A program made the translations under genes and the position numbers. From positions 10,242,571-10,306,570 of the forward strand of contig NC_045138.2 of NCBI RefSeq assembly GCF_008831285.2: DNA of 64,000 bases. Direction: 5' to 3'. This document shows positions 22,081 to 34,100 of this stretch, piece after piece; within the stretch, counting starts at the first letter, position 1; the number at the start of each line of letters is the position of its first letter. The stretch is from Nymphaea colorata. Lineage: Eukaryota; Streptophyta; Magnoliopsida; Nymphaeales; Nymphaeaceae. The notes under the pieces are model-generated. The model ran no database searches, was not told the DNA's origin, and saw only the letters and a list, made by a program, of their open reading frames with translations.

Positions 22081-22329
22081 GTCATGTGTTAGTAAGACAA
22101 ACAATTTAAAAAGAAAAATGATGGCAAGTTTAATGACAATTTTGCAGATTCTCAAAGACCTCAAGAAGCTATAGTGAAATGCTACATGTACAGGAAGTTC
22201 AACACATTAAGAAGAACTTCAAGACAAAGTTCCTGAACAAGAAGAACAATAATGGTCAGGACAATAACAATAGGAGGAAAGATCAAAGAGACTACAACAG
22301 AGAAGTCATATGTGTTGTGTCATAGTGTT

Positions 22330-25300
22330 TGTTCGTAAATAAAGAACTGACTGGTTGGTGGGTAGATTCATGGTTTACCCGCCACATAACTAAAACAAAG
22401 GAAGGTGTGGTTCGTATGGAACACCTGAGTTCAGAGTACAAAAGGTCTACATAGGAAATAATTCATATTGTGATGTCAGGAGAGTCGGGACATATCGACT
22501 CAATGTTGGGGGCACCAGTATCATTCTGAACGAGGCTTTGTATTTTCATTCTATGAGGAGGAACCTAGTGTATGTTCCATGCTCTGTCTGGGAAATGTTT
22601 TGAAGTTCGTTTTGTTTCAAGAAAAGTCACAATGGAAAAATATGACTGAACAATGTTTCAAGGAAAATATGTAAAAGAATATAACGTGTAAGCTTAATGA
22701 AATTAATAAAGTTTCAGGTTTTGCTTATACTGGTTGTGCATTGAATGTGAATGTGAACTAATGACATGAGATATTAAGCCATGTAAGTATTAACAAGACG
22801 AATACTTTAACACAACAAGGTATAATACTCGATATTAATATAAATGATTTTGCGAAATGCGAGTCATGTCCATATGAAAAGATGATAAAGAAACCCTTTT
22901 CCTCTGAAGTAATTCAAGCCATTTATTTGTTGGAGATCATCCATACAGATATTTGTAGAACTTTCAGAGTCCAAACACGTAGTGACATGTTATATTTCAT
23001 AACATTCATTGATGACTTCTCAAGATTTGGTTATCTTTACTTGATCAAACGTAAATTGAAGCCTTTGAGAAATTCGAAGAATACAAAAGTGAAGTCGAGA
23101 GACAACTTGGCAAATACATCAAGGTTGTAAGGTCTGATTGAGGTGATGAGTATACATCAAATGAATTCATCGAATACAGCAAATGTCTTGGAATTAATAG
23201 GCAAAAAATAATGTTTAAAACACCACAACAAAATGATGTAGCTGAGAGGTGCAATAAAACCCTCTTGAACATGCTAAGATCCATGTTAGCAGGTGCACAC
23301 TTGCCCCAAGTGTTCTGTGGTAAAGTTGTATTAATTGTAATACCCCAAAAATTTAGTTTCATATTGAAGATTGTGAGAGATCTTCAAGTGCTTATAAAGT
23401 GAGTTATTAAGTAGATGGTTGTCCTAGTTCCTAGCATTTTTGGAGTTAAAGCAGAAACTTCTAGGGGGTGGGTTTGGATCCACTGAACTAGGGGCTCGAG
23501 CCCAGGAGTGGGTTTGGTTGATACTTTAGTATCAAAGCAGGTTCAACACTCAGAACGCCGACGCGTGTGCCTTAAGGGGGGTGGATTGTAACACCCAAAA
23601 AATTTAATCTTGTATTTAAGATTGTGAGGGATTTTCAATGGCTTATAAAAATGGTTATTAAAATAGATGGTTGTCATGGTTTTTAGTGTTTTTGAGGTTG
23701 GAGCCGAAAATGCTAAGAGGTGGGTTGGGATCCACTGAACTAGGGGCTCGAGCCTAGAAGTAGGTCAGGTTGTTACATTAACAACTATGTCTACTATAAT
23801 ACAAAGCAGTTTCAACCACTCCTTATGAGAGATGGACTGGTGTGAAACCATATGTAAAATAACTCAGGAGATGAGGATCTATAGCCTCTGCCAAAGTCAT
23901 AGATCCAAAAATGGATAAACTAGATAATAGATTTGTAACATGTTTATTTATTAGATATCCAAAAGTATCCAAAGGCTACAAATTATATCATTTGACTATG
24001 AGACTTATCGAAAGTATAAATGTAGAGTTTCTAAAAGAATTCAATAATGATGACAATGATCCAGTGAAAGATCAAATTGTTCTACAGGATGGTCTGACTT
24101 ACTCAGGTGAACACTTTGGCAATAAACTGACTGAGGAACAGTATGACAATAAACCGACTAGAGAATAGTTTGGTAATGAACCAACTAATTATGATGTTTC
24201 ATTCTCTCAGACTTTGTGGGCCATAAAAGACGTAGAGCTCATCTTCTTATTTGAAAGAATATTACGTATATCTGACAAAGGAGCTATGTTATTTAATAGA
24301 TATTAATGAAATATTAGGCAATTTGACATATGATGAAGCAATAAATTTGCATGAATCATCAGATTGAGTAAATGCTATAGATGAGGAAATCAAATCCATA
24401 GAAAAGAATAAATATAAGAATTAGTAAATCCTCCTAAAGATAGAAAACCCATTGGGTATAAATGAGTGCTAAAGAAAAAGTATAAAGTTGATGGATCAAT
24501 CGAGAAATTTAAAGCAAGACTGATGGCGAAGGGTTTTTTCCAAAATAAAGGAATTGATTATTTGAAAACCCATTCACTAGTTGCAAAATTTATTCAATCT
24601 GAATCGTTTTGGCTATGGCAACATTCTATAAGTTGGATATATTCTAGATGGATGTAAAGATTGTCTTTTTAAATGGTGAGTTAAAAGAAATTATATATAT
24701 GACACAACTACCTAGATATGTAATCGAAGAGAATAAAGATAAAGTATACAAGAAAAAAATCCTTGCACAACTTGAAGCAGCCTCCCAAACAATTTTATTT
24801 TGCTTTTCACAAGGTAATCACTAAGCTTGGATATATAGCAAATCAGCCAGACTATTGTGTATATGTATGAAAAAATGAAAGTCTTTTTTGCATTATGTCA
24901 TTATATGTCGATGACATTTCATTGACTAAAAATGATATTCAAAACAAATACTTGGCTAAACAAAAACTTTGAAATGAAAGGTATGGGTGAAGCATCCTAT
25001 ATCATACGAATAAAGATCACTCGAGATATAAACTCGAGGATTCTGAGTTTGAGCCAAGAACGATACATTGATTATATCTTAAAAAACTTCTAAATGCAAG
25101 ATTGCAAACCTGATGAGACTTCCATAGTAAAAGGAGAAAATCTAAGCAGAAGCAATTATCCTAATAAAGAACAACAAAAACTAAATGTCACATATGCTCA
25201 GGTTGTTGGGAATTTAATGTATCTAATGCTATGCACAAAACTTGACATAAATTCTCCTATTGTTCTTGTAAGCCACGACCAAAGTAATCTTGGTTGGCCT

Positions 25301-25860
25301 CACCAGAAAACAGTAAAAAAGTTTTTCACTATATACAAAGAAACAAAAGACTTGAAATTTTCATACCAAACTAATGAATTAGCTTTAGTTGGCTATTCTG
25401 ATATAGATTTTGCATGTTGTAAAGACGATAGTAAGTCCACATCTAGATATGTGTTTTTCTTTGGAGGTGGAGTGATATCCTGGATTTGTTAAAAACAAGG
25501 ATGTGTTGCTCAACATACTCAAGAAGCAGAGTACATAGTCTGTAGTGTTGCAACTACCGTTACTGTCTAAATAAATTGGTTCTTGAAAGACTTGAAGTTA
25601 GATCTTGATCATGAACTAGTTCAACTATATTGTGATAATCAGCCAATGATATTTCTTATAAAAATGGAGCAGTTAGCTCAAAGAGTAAACATATAATGGT
25701 GAAATACCATTATGTTTATGAAATGATTGAGAAAAATGAAATCTCAGTTGATTGCATGTCTACCAATGATATGGTAGCTGACCCCTTAACTAAGGGAATT
25801 TCTGAAGCTCTGCTTACCAAGCATGTAGCACATACGGGACGAAAATATATTTGAAAGGTG
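22330..25860 (+). pseudogene. Copia pol remnant (protease, integrase, RT, RNase H)
   Basis: Pieces in order: a protease-like WWVDSWFTRH; integrase 22882-23130 (IHTDI, FITFIDDFSRFGYLYL) and 23211-23402 (FKTPQQNDVAERCNKTLLNM), interrupted by the TRIM at 23336-23777; integrase C-terminus at 23911-24168 (LFIRYPKVSKGYKLYH); RT from about 24360 ([22 protein letters not shown]-like) with a degraded YVDD near 24905; RNase H 25094-25860 (LVGYSDIDFACCKDDSKSTS). All parts have stops or shifts. Confidence 0.8.
23336..23777 (+). mobile_element. TRIM element, 442 bp
   Basis: Two direct repeats of 190 and 191 bp (23336-23525 and 23587-23777), beginning TGTAAYACCC and ending GGTTGTTACA or a variant, flank a 61-bp core. 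The core has a PBS-like TTAGTATCAAAGC just after the first repeat and a purine tract (AAGGGGGGTGGA) just before the second. Flanks TTAAT (23331-23335) and TTAAC (23778-23782) match 4 of 5. It carries no gene. It splits the copia integrase frame, so it inserted after that copia. Confidence 0.88.
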
Positions 25861-26013
25861 CGAAGGAAAGCCGTTCAAAGAAAAACATTGTTATAAACCT
25901 TGAACAAATTTAAGTTAAAATGGATAAACCAACTGTGAAAAATTATGTAGCTCAAATTAAAGGAAACCTACAATAGTGGAAGCAAATTGATGGTCTCATG
26001 ACCAAGTGGGAGA

Positions 26014-26469
26014 TGTTGAATAGTGGCATGAGTCCTATCCATATCTCTTCTAATTGCATGGGGGCCCGCTTGCAGTTACGAGATAATCTTTACAAAAGTT
26101 TTTCGAATTGAAGATCTTCTTTAAAACAAATTTTGGTTTTACCCTATCTATTCTTGAAATATCTCACTGGCCCTAACCATACAATGGGAATACGGGAAAA
26201 CCTAGGAGGCTGGTTATAAAAGCCCAACAATATTCTATAATTAGGTTAATCGAGAGATTACCCTTGGTCAAGCCTCATAGAAGCAAACCCGGTTATCACC
26301 TACTTCTGTCTCTATTTCTCTTCTTCTTTTTCCCTTTTAAGCTGCAGCTGCTACCTACTGTTTCGGTACTTCTACTGTTCATGTGCTCATTCTGAAGACT
26401 CCGTTGGTGAACTTTTTCATGAAACTCAGAACTGATCAAAGGCATCATTCTGCTGCACAAACTCCAACA
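26014..26469 (+). repeat. 3' LTR of the large copia
   Basis: 456 bp, TG...CA, followed by AATGG, the same five bases that precede the 5' LTR. See the element entry. Confidence 0.9.
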
Positions 26470-26474
26470 AATGG

Positions 26475-27226
26475 AAAAAGCAAGCAACACTTGATCACCA
26501 GGGTGCAATTGAGCAAACACCCAAGCGAAGGGGGTGTTGATGTGAGAAAGCTGAAAGATCGGAATCGGGTCTTGCTTATGAGTAGAACCTGCCACATGAT
26601 TATTGCCAATTCCAATACTTGGAAGTGGCTCCATAATAGATATCCAAGCAATGGTAAAGGTAGTGGTAGAGCCAGAAAAATTGATTGGAGGAGCACTTGT
26701 TTAAAAATACTCATATTTGGTGGGGCACTTGTATATATAAGGATAAATGTTTAAAGATGCCCATTTAAAAATGAAGAAATTTTCACCATGCATCTCCGCC
26801 ACTAGGTAAAGGACTTTGGTCAGTGGCAAGCAAATGGAAAGGCCCTTGTTGTTGGCATAGCATGGGGTGGGGGTGGTCTCTCATCAAAAGTGGAATCAAA
26901 TGGAAAATTGAAGGTGGTAAAATTGTGTGTTTTTGGACAAATAAGTGGCTGAGTGCCACTATGATTGAAAGCTTTAGAGATAAATCACAAAGAAGAGTGA
27001 GAATGGATCTCCAAATGAGCCTTAAAGATGCATGGAGCAGCGATTTGAGCAGCTTATATGAGATAGAGTAGGAAATGCAATTCCTGCAAGGATGGAACTT
27101 TACTGAGAAGGTAGATAGAATCATTTGGCCATGAAACAAATATGTTGATCTATAAGGGTGATTTATAAGGGGATGAGCTCCAATGGCCCAAGAGAGAACT
27201 GGCGCATGAATATTTGGACTCAAACT
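26475..27226 (+). pseudogene. LINE, 3' part (RT end and zf-RVT region)
   Basis: Continues the LINE cut at 14617: KSKQHLITRVQLSKHPSEGG, VDVRKLKDRNRVLLM and NTWKWLHNRY, then IKWKIEGGKIVCFWTNKWLS and a DRIIWP block typical of the zinc-finger-like domain after plant LINE RTs. It has several shifts and stops. Interrupted at 27227 by a Tourist-like MITE. Confidence 0.75.
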
Positions 27227-27229
27227 TTA

Positions 27230-27390
27230 GAGGTTGTTTGGGAACAATAATAGTGTTAATGTTCTAGGCATTTACCACAAAAAGTGGGACAGATTTATGA
27301 AATACTTTTTAAAGGGTCCAATGAATCTAACAAATTTTTGGATTAAATGCATGAAACAGCAACACAGTGTTATTGTTCTCAAACAGCCCC
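27230..27390. mobile_element. Tourist-like (PIF/Harbinger) MITE, 161 bp
   Basis: Ends GAGGTTGTTTGGGAACAATA and the complement of GGGGCTGTTTGAGAACAATA form a ~27-bp imperfect inverted repeat. TTA flanks it on both sides (27227-27229 and 27391-27393), the three-base target of this superfamily. No ORF. Confidence 0.85.
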
Positions 27391-27393
27391 TTA

Positions 27394-27732
27394 CGGGATC
27401 AATCTTGCTAGCAATTGTAGCTTGTCACCAGGCACTTTGGAAAGTCCAAAATCCCTTGGAGGGAAATTTGCATGGCATTCCAACAATGGCTTAATGGCTT
27501 GCGATGTGTTGGCATATATCCTTCCCAATTGTTATCTGAAAGCTATGGTAGGCAAGGAATTAAATCCTTCGAGGGGACTGGGCGCTGCATGCTATCTGTA
27601 ATATGTCCCAATTAGTTTGGCAATATACCAAGGAAGCTTTCAGAGACATCAACTAGAAAGAGAAGGAACGGACTATGGTTGAAATCTAGATGCAGGGAGG
27701 AGTGATCGCCGCAAGGAAGCCTAGACAACGCA
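27394..27732 (+). other. Unassigned, possibly LINE tail
   Basis: Could be the end of the LINE, but I recognise no motif. No poly-A tail is evident. Confidence 0.25.
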
Positions 27733-27740
27733 TGTAGGAC

Positions 27741-28035
27741 TAGACCTGGGCAACGGGCGGGGCCCGATCCGTTCCATTTATAATTAAAAAAATAAATTTT
27801 TAATTTTTTAAAAATTTAATAATATGTATTTTATTAGTAAAAATATATTTTATATTACTAAAAATTTATTTTATAATTAAAAAATATTTTTTATTACCAA
27901 AGGGGCTGGGCCGGGTCGAGCCGCGTGCCGGGACCCGAGCTATCGGGCCGAGCCCAGGCCAGGTTTCGGGCCCAACGGGCCGACCCGGGCCTGGTTTTAC
28001 CTGGCCGAGCGGGCGCGGCCCGTTGCTCAGGTCTA
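27741..28035. mobile_element. hAT MITE, 295 bp, perfect 8-bp TSD
   Basis: Begins TAGACCTGGGCAACGGGC and ends GCCCGTTGCTCAGGTCTA, an 18-bp inverted repeat with one mismatch. Flanked by TGTAGGAC at 27733-27740 and 28036-28043. Extremely GC-rich arms (GGGCCGGGTCGAG-type words) surround an AT-only centre (about 27782-27898). No ORF. Confidence 0.95.
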
Positions 28036-28043
28036 TGTAGGAC

Positions 28044-29235
28044 GTGCTCTACATCCTATCTCATAGAAACGATAAGAAGTGATAGGTGAGTGGTCTACTA
28101 TTTCTGTAGGAAGGCAATTAGTAGAACAAATGGCGTAGAGAGGTCAGTGGTGCCATGACTTGGTGGAATTTTCCTCGTTGCAGTGTAAATATGTTTTTTT
28201 TTTCCTATTCTTTCTTTCTCCATCTTCATCCATTTTTTTTTTCCTTTCCCACCATCCAAACATGCTGTTAAGCTTAGACACGGGGGCATGGCAACTTACC
28301 ACCACATCGCCACCATTAGCCTTCCCCAAGCTCGCTTTCAGGACAATCCCTCCTCACTACCTACTCGCACCAAAAATAACAACCTTCCCTAACATTATGA
28401 ACCTGGGATTGACCTTACTCGTCCACAACCTACCAAGTTCCTGAAACACATACGAGTATTCCATACTTTGGCTGAACATCCATCAAATCAAGCAATGGCT
28501 GCCCATCTGAAAGAAGCCGCCATTCTTTCATACTCTCTTTCAGCACGATGATTTAAGCCTACTATCGATCTCCTGAACCTTCAAAGGAGGCAACACCGAC
28601 CAATGTCCTTCAGATTCTTGAGAAAGAATCCTTGCCCACTACCTACTGCCGCCTAATCGACCATCTTCCAAGCATGCACCTACTGTTCCCCCACACGAAT
28701 CATTCCCGTGCGAGGAACAGCTCCGATCGCCGGAAAGTTCGCCTGAAATCACACTCCATACGCTCAACCCCTAGGAGAGAAGAAAACCCCCCGGTCGGAC
28801 CTCCAACCAACCCTTCGACTCTGGGCTTTCTCGTACTAATCGTACTAATGAATTATATTCCCACCATTTTGCACAATTTCTTTGAGACACAAGTTTACGT
28901 CGTCTACCCTTACTTGATATGGTTTTATAAACGTAACTCCTTTTTTTTATGAAAATTGCAAAAGGTGGACTCTCTTTTGAACTTACAATAAAAAACAGAA
29001 GTCTAAAAGGGATTTTTTTTTTCATTTTTAGTTTGCTTCATTCATAATCAAATGGGAAAATCTTTTCCAAATGAAAAGTTGTCATGCAAGAAAATCTTCT
29101 CATATGAATTAAAAAGAAAATGCAAAATTTTCTTGCAATCAATGGCTAGGGCTTATAAGCATATCAATTTATTGATGCCACAAAGCGGCGGAGGCAAAGA
29201 AGTGACTGTCTCCAGCCAAACACCCAGTATGGAAC
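28044..29235. other. Unassigned region
   Basis: About 1.2 kb with short open frames (for example 28632-28952 plus, 28771-29025 minus) and no recognised domain. It has the look of coding-derived but decayed sequence, perhaps an old element on the minus strand. Confidence 0.25.
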
Positions 29236-29593
29236 TAGGGATATCAACAAAACTAATTTGGATTCGATTGCACTGTTTCAATAAAATTGAATATAAAAAT
29301 TTCAATGCGAAGTTAAGAAATCATATTTGGATTTAGAAAAGGACACCTTAAGATATAGATTTCAATAAATATGCGGTCATGTTCATATTCGTTTTAATTT
29401 TTAAATAAATATCTAATATTCATCCATCTTTAAGTTGGTTCTTCAATTCAACTTCGGTTTAAGAGTCAGACTTGCTTTCGGTTGTGAATCTAAAAATTAG
29501 ATCCAGATTATAAATTCGGACTCAAATTCAGCTATAGTGTGAACTTTTCTTCATCATATTGCAATCCAAATTCAAATATGTGGACATCCCGTA
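29236..29593. mobile_element. Probable hAT MITE with TAGGGATATCAACA-type ends
   Basis: The left end TAGGGATATCAACA is roughly mirrored at the right by TGTGGACATCCCG, and the interior has GAATTCGGAT-like words seen in this MITE type. No target duplication could be confirmed. Confidence 0.45.
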
Positions 29594-30919
29594 AAAAGGA
29601 TATTATAGATGATACATCCTACTCGAATCGGATGACGGATCGGTTGCTAGAGCAAGAAAAATTGCTTGGAAGTTGAAACTCAAAAATCAGAAGCGCTGCA
29701 TTGAATTTGTGCAAAATATGATGCACTTCTCGCAATTTTTGTAGAATTTCCACGGCTCGCCAAAGGTTTCAGTTCTCACCGGTGAACACCTTCTTCCGGC
29801 GATACTAGAAAACGCAGCAGGCCGTGTTTCGGCGAGCGACTAGGTACCCGGCCCCCTCTCTCGTTCTGGTTGCACCGGCGGACAACCCCTTCTGGTTTTA
29901 GGGGTGACCGGCCGGCAACTGTTGCTAAACTCAGACACGCGCGCGCGCATACACATACGCACATACTTGTTGGCTGCCGTAGGCACTAGGGAATGCTTCT
30001 TCTTGAACTTTATTGTCATGGACACCCAGCGTTAACCATTGTCTATGTTCTTCATCTTTCATACTTATAGTTGTGTTTTCTAATGTTTATCTTGTCAGTA
30101 ATTGCATACCAGACGTTTGATATAATATTCAAGAGAAATATGTGAAAAAGAAAAACACGTCTTGATTTCCTGTATCCTCAACTTCATCCTTCGAATGAAA
30201 AGCCTTTGCTGCTTTCAGATTACTGTCTCATTTGGCTATTATCTGATTGAATTATTCTCTAGTCTGTTGTTTGATTCAGTGTAGTGCTTACGACAAATAA
30301 GGTTTTTGTTGTGCCTTGAGTATTACGAGTTATAAAACCAAGCTCTCACGGAACTAGTTTGGAAATCACTGGTTTTAAGTTTTAACCTGTCATCCAATCA
30401 CTACCTAAGAAGTTAAAACCAAGTGTTGAAAATCTAGGTTTTCAGGATCTGTCGTCCAGAGAGTGAATGAGTCGTATAATTAATCTTCCTTGACTTTTGT
30501 TTGTCCTTTATCAAATTTTATTTAATTTGAATATCTCAATATCATTGGATGGTTAATTAACCATCAGTTTCTGTGTACTGATGATTGAAAAACAACTAAC
30601 TACTTTCCCAGCTGACGTGCTAAGCTGGATTTACGTTTATGAAGGCCCTTTCTTTATGCAAGCGTTAAGCCTTAACTGAAAAGTATTAAAATGGGTTATT
30701 CTTCTGAGGAAAATTGCAAATTAGATTTTTACCTCAGATAACAAAACTCAGATAGCTAGGTAGCTGCAAGCTAACTACTGTCACTCAAAAAACGAGATCA
30801 GGTATTTGTAGTCTCTCAACAAAGCAGGCGCCAAACTAGGTTTTCCGAAAATCTATGTGTTGTCAGCATATGTGGTGGAACACATACATGGAAGCCTGAT
30901 TCAAGTAAGATTCTGCAGG
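29594..30919 (+). promoter_or_regulatory. Upstream region and probable 5' UTR of RH1
   Basis: About 1.3 kb without a recognised gene. A CG-richer part (29760-29960) with an alternating (CG)n/(AC)n stretch near 29935 could hold the promoter or a 5' UTR exon. The frame of RH1 exon 1 is also open upstream to an ATG at 30857, which gives an alternative start; 30920 fits the family length better. Confidence 0.35.
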
Positions 30920-31059
30920 ATGGTTAAGAAGGGAGTTGAAGTGTTTGAGGAGTCAATGGGACAGAATAAAAGTGAACCATTTCTGCCATGGATGAGGAAT
31001 CCAGTGGATGTTGATTCTTATGAAGAATGCACTCTCGAAGTTGTTCCTTACTTAGATCC

Positions 31060-31062
<3 letters not shown>
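30920..31062 (+). CDS. RH1: RH1 exon 1
   Basis: Encodes the start through [12 protein letters not shown]...VPYLDP and two bases of the next Arg codon. PWMRxPVDV and the LDPR end are typical of the RH1 N-terminus. The donor is AG|GTCTCT, merging at once into a (CT)n microsatellite. Confidence 0.85.
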
Positions 31063-31102
<40 letters not shown>

Positions 31103-34100
31103 TGTGTGCTTACACTTTGGATTTGTTTTCTTTACTTTGAATATTTCATTTTTTTTTCTTTGCAACAACACTATGTATTGTGGTGGTATTCTCAAGAGCC
31201 ACGAAAGAGAAAGCATAAATGATGACTGGTCACAACCTTTTGATGTATTGGAAGAATGAGTCATTTTTTAGGAAAATGTTCACACACCTCTAACTGTTTC
31301 ACAGAAAAAGCATACCTGTGTTATTGATATTGTAAAAAACATGCCTGTCCTTTTTTAGTCGTTAATTAAATGGTCCAGAATTGAGTGGAACATTTACCAA
31401 TTACCTCTAAGAAAGATCTAAATAAACATGCAATATTTTGAATAAATTTTCAGAAACATTTAAGTTTTGAAAGCATTCCCAAAAATACATGTAAGCTTTG
31501 GCATAATTGGGAACTGCACTTACCTTCCTACCATTGTTGAAAAGTTGAGGCGTGGAGCTCCTTGCTTTAGATATAGTGGGAAAAATACCTTTCTAATTTG
31601 GAGAAAGTTAAAAATACATTATTGGCATTGTAGTTTATATGATTGATAAAAATTAATGAAATAAGAGAAACTTGTCTTTAGCTAATGATGGATTCAGATG
31701 GTTTGACTCTAGTATAGATAACTTCTCATTTATAGCCACGATAATCCATTTCTGACCTTGCTTCTGATGTCTGTAGCAATTACAGAACCACACAGTCTAT
31801 GTCCTAAGCTAAGTCACATGGGTACAGGTGATTTGCCCGCATACCCATGTCGGTACACGGGTATGGCGACATTGGTACATGGTAATGGTTGTATCTCAAA
31901 ACAATTGTATTTTCAAACATTTTTTTATTTTGATTTTTCTTTTTTATTTTTATTTGTTATCCACCAAGATTCTATATTTTCTTCTCATTTTTCTTTGATT
32001 TTGAAAATTTTGTAGATTATATATATATATATATATATTGACATATACACTTCGCCGTACCCCCATACGCAAATTTTCTAAAGTCACCATACCCGTATGT
32101 GTATCCGTACCCATGTGTCTTAGGCCCTAAGTTGATGAACACCATGTCAAATTGATGAGTTCATTTTTCATTGTCATTGTATAAAATTAGCTGTGTTGGC
32201 AAAACCAGAAACATAAGCGGCTCCAAGAAGAGGAGTTATGAGGCTGAGGTATGGGGTTGGCAGTTATTTCCTTTGTAGGTGAAGGGGAGAGTCCAAAAAA
32301 TATTTGTAGGTGTGGCCAGTTATATATAGGATAACAAGCACATAAAAACACATGAAGCTCCCTTATTCTAAATACTTTCTTAGAACTTGCAGCCTTGCTG
32401 TTTTTTTGAAAATTTCAGGGGGCAGGCATATGTTGTGAAAATTTTAGAAGGAGACAGGTCTTCTTTCAAGATTTTATGCACGATTTCTTTTTTGAAGTTC
32501 TGGGAGTGGCCATCACCTTGTGTAGGATGATCTTAGACTTTCTGCTTCATATGTGCATCGTCAATAGTTCTCAAGCATGTGATGAAACAAGAAGACTTAT
32601 TGGTTGGTATGTGTTTTTATGAAACCTGCATGTCATTTAGTGGATATAGTTTTCGCTTGTAGATTATGGCTGACATGATTACTAAAGTAGGGGATAGGAT
32701 TGTCAAGATGCTCTTTACTCAAATACTGAGAAGAAACTGTCTGTAGCAGCTTCTCATGGAAGTAATGGTTTAGTGTGTCCACAGGATTGACCAATTGATT
32801 GGCATTATTTGGAAGTTAGTAATGGTTGTCAGGGTCTCTCATGATTAACTACAAATAATCTAACAAAGTTCAAGGCTGCGGTGAAGTTGGTCTAGATTAC
32901 TCTACAAAATTGAGTTTTGCTTCCCTCACATATGGATCAGAGTACTGATTCCACAATTCTATGTTTTCTTGCTTCTGCTTCTTGGGTTGGTACCTTTGAG
33001 CTGGAGTTGGTGGAATTATTAAAATGTACTAGTTCCTTTGAAGGTTTGGAGTCTGTGCTTATGTGCTGGCAACCTGGCGTCAAATTAATTTATTGATATA
33101 ACCACCTAATCCAAGTTCATGTAGTCTTTCTCCAACAAAGTATGTGGTTGTTACTGTTGTTAATATATGCTTAACTTTGTTTTAAGGCTCTTGAAAATTA
33201 GGCTTATGTCGCATCATCAGCAAAGGTCATGATAGAAAGCATTTCAAATAATATAACACCATATAATCAATTTAATGATGTTCCTCCAGATTTGTCTGGT
33301 CCATGTTTAGTTAGGTGGAACTTAGCCAATATGAACATGTGACTAGTAGATTTTAATGTCAATTTAGGTAACATGTTGGGTGGCATAAAATATGCTAGAG
33401 GTAGCTAAAATGGTACATGCATACTTTCACCACCTTGATGGTGGTGTTGCCTTCTAGTATTGAGGTGGAAAGGTGGGCTTCTGATACGGGCCAGGACCGT
33501 CCTACCAGCTTCTTTGCTAGCCATATCATTTTGTCGGAGACCTGCCAGGTTAATTTAGCATGCAAGCCAAGCTGTTTTATCACTTTCGGGGTTTTTTTTT
33601 TTGTTAAATGTATGAATGCGTTTGCCAAGGCTGGAACTACATAATGGCACATAATTATCTAGGACGTGAAACATGCATAGAACCTCATATGTCACTCCCA
33701 TACATGTCAATGTAGAACAGAAAATTGATGTAGAGATGGTGTTGGAATGCTACCAAGGCATATATTTATATCTCTATGGCAACATAACCAAAATCTAATT
33801 GCAAAACCCTGTTGATTCGCGTCATGATTCCTTTGTCTGTTAAGGGTGCCTTTGATTTCATCATCTGCTGAAAGTGGTTGGAAGCTTGCTTGTTTGGTTT
33901 CAATTATGTTAACCGTTTTCCATAAATAGGAATATGTATCTCACATTGTGTATTTGCTTAGGTTGGTGGAGGCTTTACAAAAAAAGGGAATCAATTCACT
34001 CTTTCCAATTCAAGTGGCAGTCTGGCAAGAGACAATTGGACCAGGTGGCTGGGAACGTGACTTATGCATAAACTCACCGACAGGAAGTGGCAAGACGTTG

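Larger units (their letters stand above)
14618..26469 (+). mobile_element. Large nested Ty1/copia retrotransposon, 11.85 kb
   Basis: LTRs at 14618-15074 and 26014-26469 are bounded by TGTTGAATAG and CAACTCCAACA-type ends, and the perfect 5-bp duplication AATGG lies at 14613-14617 and 26470-26474. The PBS (TGGTATCAGATCCAA, 15076-15090) follows the 5' LTR, and a purine tract (CAAGTGGGAGA) precedes the 3' LTR. Gag and pol are heavily decayed (21439-25860). The length is inflated by a hAT in the leader and a TRIM in the integrase region. It inserted in the LINE within the CNFLW-NG codons. Confidence 0.9.
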
